In this document: in pieces, positions 57,865-58,923 of the stretch | Position numbering within the stretch: the stretch's first letter is position 1 | Layout: every line of letters starts with the position of its first letter | NCBI GenBank assembly: GCA_017461985.1 | Contig: JAFTSA010000002.1 | Coordinates: 1-58,923 of the forward strand | DNA length: 58,923 nucleotides | Source: Clostridia bacterium | GTDB taxonomy: Bacteria; Bacillota; Clostridia; Christensenellales; CAG-917 | Direction: 5' to 3' | Notes under the pieces: model-generated | The model's database searches: none | The model's input: the letters and a program-made list of their open reading frames with translations, nothing else | Told to the model about the DNA's origin: nothing | Translations under genes and position numbers: made by a program

Positions 57865-58656
57865 ATGAAAAAAGACATCAAAGACGTAGAACTTTTCCTG
57901 TTTGACCTTGACGGCACCGTGTATATCGGTGACAAGGAAATCGACGGCGCATTCAACGCCATCAACACCCTTCGTGCAATGGGCAAGCGCATTTGTTTCT
58001 TCACAAACAACTCATCTCGTATGCACACCGACTACATTTCAAGATTGAATAATCTTGGACTCCGTGTGTACAGTGACGAAATCTACACCAGCGGTCAAGT
58101 CACCTGCGAGTATATCCTTGACAAATACCGCGGCAAAAAGGTGTATCTCCTTGGCAACGAGCGTTTGAAGAGTGAGTTTGACCTCTACGGCATTGAGGTG
58201 GTTGAGGAAGACCCCGACATCTGCGTCATTGGCTTTGACACATCTCTCACCTATGACAGATTGTATCGTTTCTGCAAGTATGTCAACGAGGGCAGACCTT
58301 ATATCGCAACCCATCCCGACTATTTCTGCCCCGCAGAGGAATGTCCTATGCCCGACATCGGTGCACTGATTGAAGCAATCCGCCTCACAATCGGCCGTAC
58401 CCCCGACGTGGTTATGGGCAAGCCCCACAAGGAAGCAGGTTTGCGTATTGCAAAAAAATATAACCTCCCCGCAAAGAAAATCGCTATGGTAGGCGACCGT
58501 TTGTACACCGATGTTGCCTTTGGCAAGAATTGCGGATTCGTGTCTATTTTGGTGCTTTCAGGTGAAACAACCGCAGAGATGGCAGCCTCTAGCAAAATCA
58601 AACCCGACTATATCCTTGACTTCGTCAAAAACATCCCCGAAGCCATCCAAAAATAG
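57865..58656 (+). CDS. HAD-superfamily class IIA phosphatase, NagD-like
   Basis: This 263-residue HAD-IIA sugar or nucleotide phosphatase has motif 1 LFLFDLDGTVY (nucleophile and acid Asp), motif 2 CFFTNNSSR, the cap region, the motif 3 Lys in VVMGKPHKEAG, and motif 4 AMVGDRLYTDVAFG. NagD-type enzymes act on small phosphate esters such as glycerol phosphate, p-nitrophenyl phosphate or UMP. AAAGGA precedes the ATG. It may share a transcript with the preceding gene. Confidence 0.9.
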   Translation: MKKDIKDVELFLFDLDGTVYIGDKEIDGAFNAINTLRAMGKRICFFTNNSSRMHTDYISRLNNLGLRVYSDEIYTSGQVTCEYILDKYRGKKVYLLGNERLKSEFDLYGIEVVEEDPDICVIGFDTSLTYDRLYRFCKYVNEGRPYIATHPDYFCPAEECPMPDIGALIEAIRLTIGRTPDVVMGKPHKEAGLRIAKKYNLPAKKIAMVGDRLYTDVAFGKNCGFVSILVLSGETTAEMAASSKIKPDYILDFVKNIPEAIQK

Positions 58657-58683
58657 AAAAAGCCCCTACATTGTCAAAATCGG

Positions 58684-58712
58684 TTGACAAAAAAATCAGT
58701 TGGATATATAAT
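58684..58712 (+). promoter_or_regulatory. Perfect-consensus promoter upstream of the tRNA-Arg region
   Basis: TTGACA (58684-58689) and TATAAT (58707-58712) are 17 nt apart. A 7-bp hairpin (AAACGCA 58723-58729 with TGCGTTT 58738-58744) follows in the transcript. Confidence 0.9.
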
Positions 58713-58755
58713 TTCAACGCTAAAACGCAACTCTATCTGCGTTTACGTGTGTAGC

Positions 58756-58806
58756 ATTAGCCCAGCTGGATAGAGCGTCTGGCTACGGAACCGAAGGTGC
58801 AAGAAC
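58756..58806 (+). pseudogene. Degenerate partial copy of tRNA-Arg
   Basis: The segment TTAGCCCAGCTGGATAGAGC and the following GGCTACGGAACC closely match the D-arm and anticodon arm of the intact tRNA-Arg 87 nt downstream. The acceptor stem and T-arm are missing (sequence diverges after GAAGGTG), and the anticodon stem has mismatches. The copy lies directly under the strong promoter. Confidence 0.7.
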
Positions 58807-58842
58807 GAAAATTTAATATCAAATCCCCTTTTTAGGGGTTAT

Positions 58843-58919
58843 GCGCCGTTAGCTCAGCTGGATAGAGCGTTGGTCTACGGAACCAAAGGTCAGGAGTTCG
58901 AATCTCTTACGGCGCGCCA
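58843..58919 (+). tRNA. tRNA-Arg, anticodon ACG
   Basis: The 7-bp acceptor stem GCGCCGT/ACGGCGC, D-arm AGCTCAGCTGGATAGAGC, anticodon arm TTGGT-CTACGGA-ACCAA (anticodon ACG) and T-arm AGGAG-TTCGAAT-CTCTT (one G-T pair) are all present. CCA is encoded (58917-58919) after discriminator G. It decodes CGN Arg codons after A34 is converted to inosine. Confidence 0.95.
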
Positions 58920-58923
58920 AAAA

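Overview
The window reads as a chromosomal segment of a spore-forming, Gram-positive-type anaerobe of the Bacillota, probably class Clostridia and probably a gut or faecal lineage. The evidence is a set of endospore genes (sigH-like sigma factor, spoIIR, sleB-ypeB, yabP-yabQ), many lipobox surface proteins with Ig-like, MBG and BspA-type LRR domains, glycan-degrading enzymes (GH78, GH3), and the Bacillus-like orders mrnC-rlmB-sigH and trmN6-rsmI. No phage, plasmid, CRISPR or IS module is visible; a lone serine recombinase is the only mobile-type gene.

Layout. 1-4458: end of a sugar ABC solute-binding protein, a GH78 alpha-L-rhamnosidase and an L-fucose-isomerase-family protein, probably deoxysugar use. 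4579-5901: LRR lipoprotein. 5945-7984 (minus): mrnC-rlmB-sigH-monooxygenase operon. 8138-10573: Ig/transglutaminase lipoprotein. 10570-13728: spoIIR and a helical protein (minus), divergent from sleB-ypeB (plus). 13941-14759: zinc-ribbon membrane protein. 15055-16773: a cobalamin riboswitch ahead of a small lipoprotein and an ECF S-component, a candidate B12 uptake unit. 16856-17865: a small unknown gene convergent with yabP-yabQ. 17933-25592: acyltransferase-like protein, a short alaS, a PHP phosphatase, the recombinase, a domain-of-unknown-function protein and an OmpR/HK pair. 25872-31893: membrane protein carrying the same unknown domain, TetR regulator, GDPD, nagA and flavin-reductase-like protein. 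31961-36148: circularly permuted GH3 and pepF. 36408-49213 (minus): a four-gene ABC exporter/giant surface protein operon. 49838-58656: M18 aminopeptidase, ferritin-like protein, tsaD, DUF1540 protein, rplI-trmN6-rsmI, an Fe-ADH-superfamily relative and a HAD phosphatase. The window ends with a degenerate tRNA-Arg copy and an intact tRNA-Arg(ACG).

Three observations stand out. First, an intergenic array after pepF (36151-36357) has ten tiny triloop hairpins. Their 7-nt linkers are GTTATAT in the left half and its exact reverse complement ATATAAC in the right half, around a central stem, so the whole can fold as a symmetric ladder of four-way junctions. Second, at least seven genes (mrnC, spoIIR, yabP, the gene at 17933, the gene at 25872, nagA, tsaD) lack a Shine-Dalgarno sequence and have a good -10 element ending about 6-7 nt before the ATG. 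They look leaderless, and this holds for apparent sigma-A, sigma-F and sigma-E promoters. Third, the cobalamin riboswitch unit joins a hairpin that acts as terminator and also masks the ribosome site to a DUF4430-like lipoprotein and an ECF S-component.

Start codons were chosen from ribosome sites, promoters and family length. All names are from sequence recognition without database searches.
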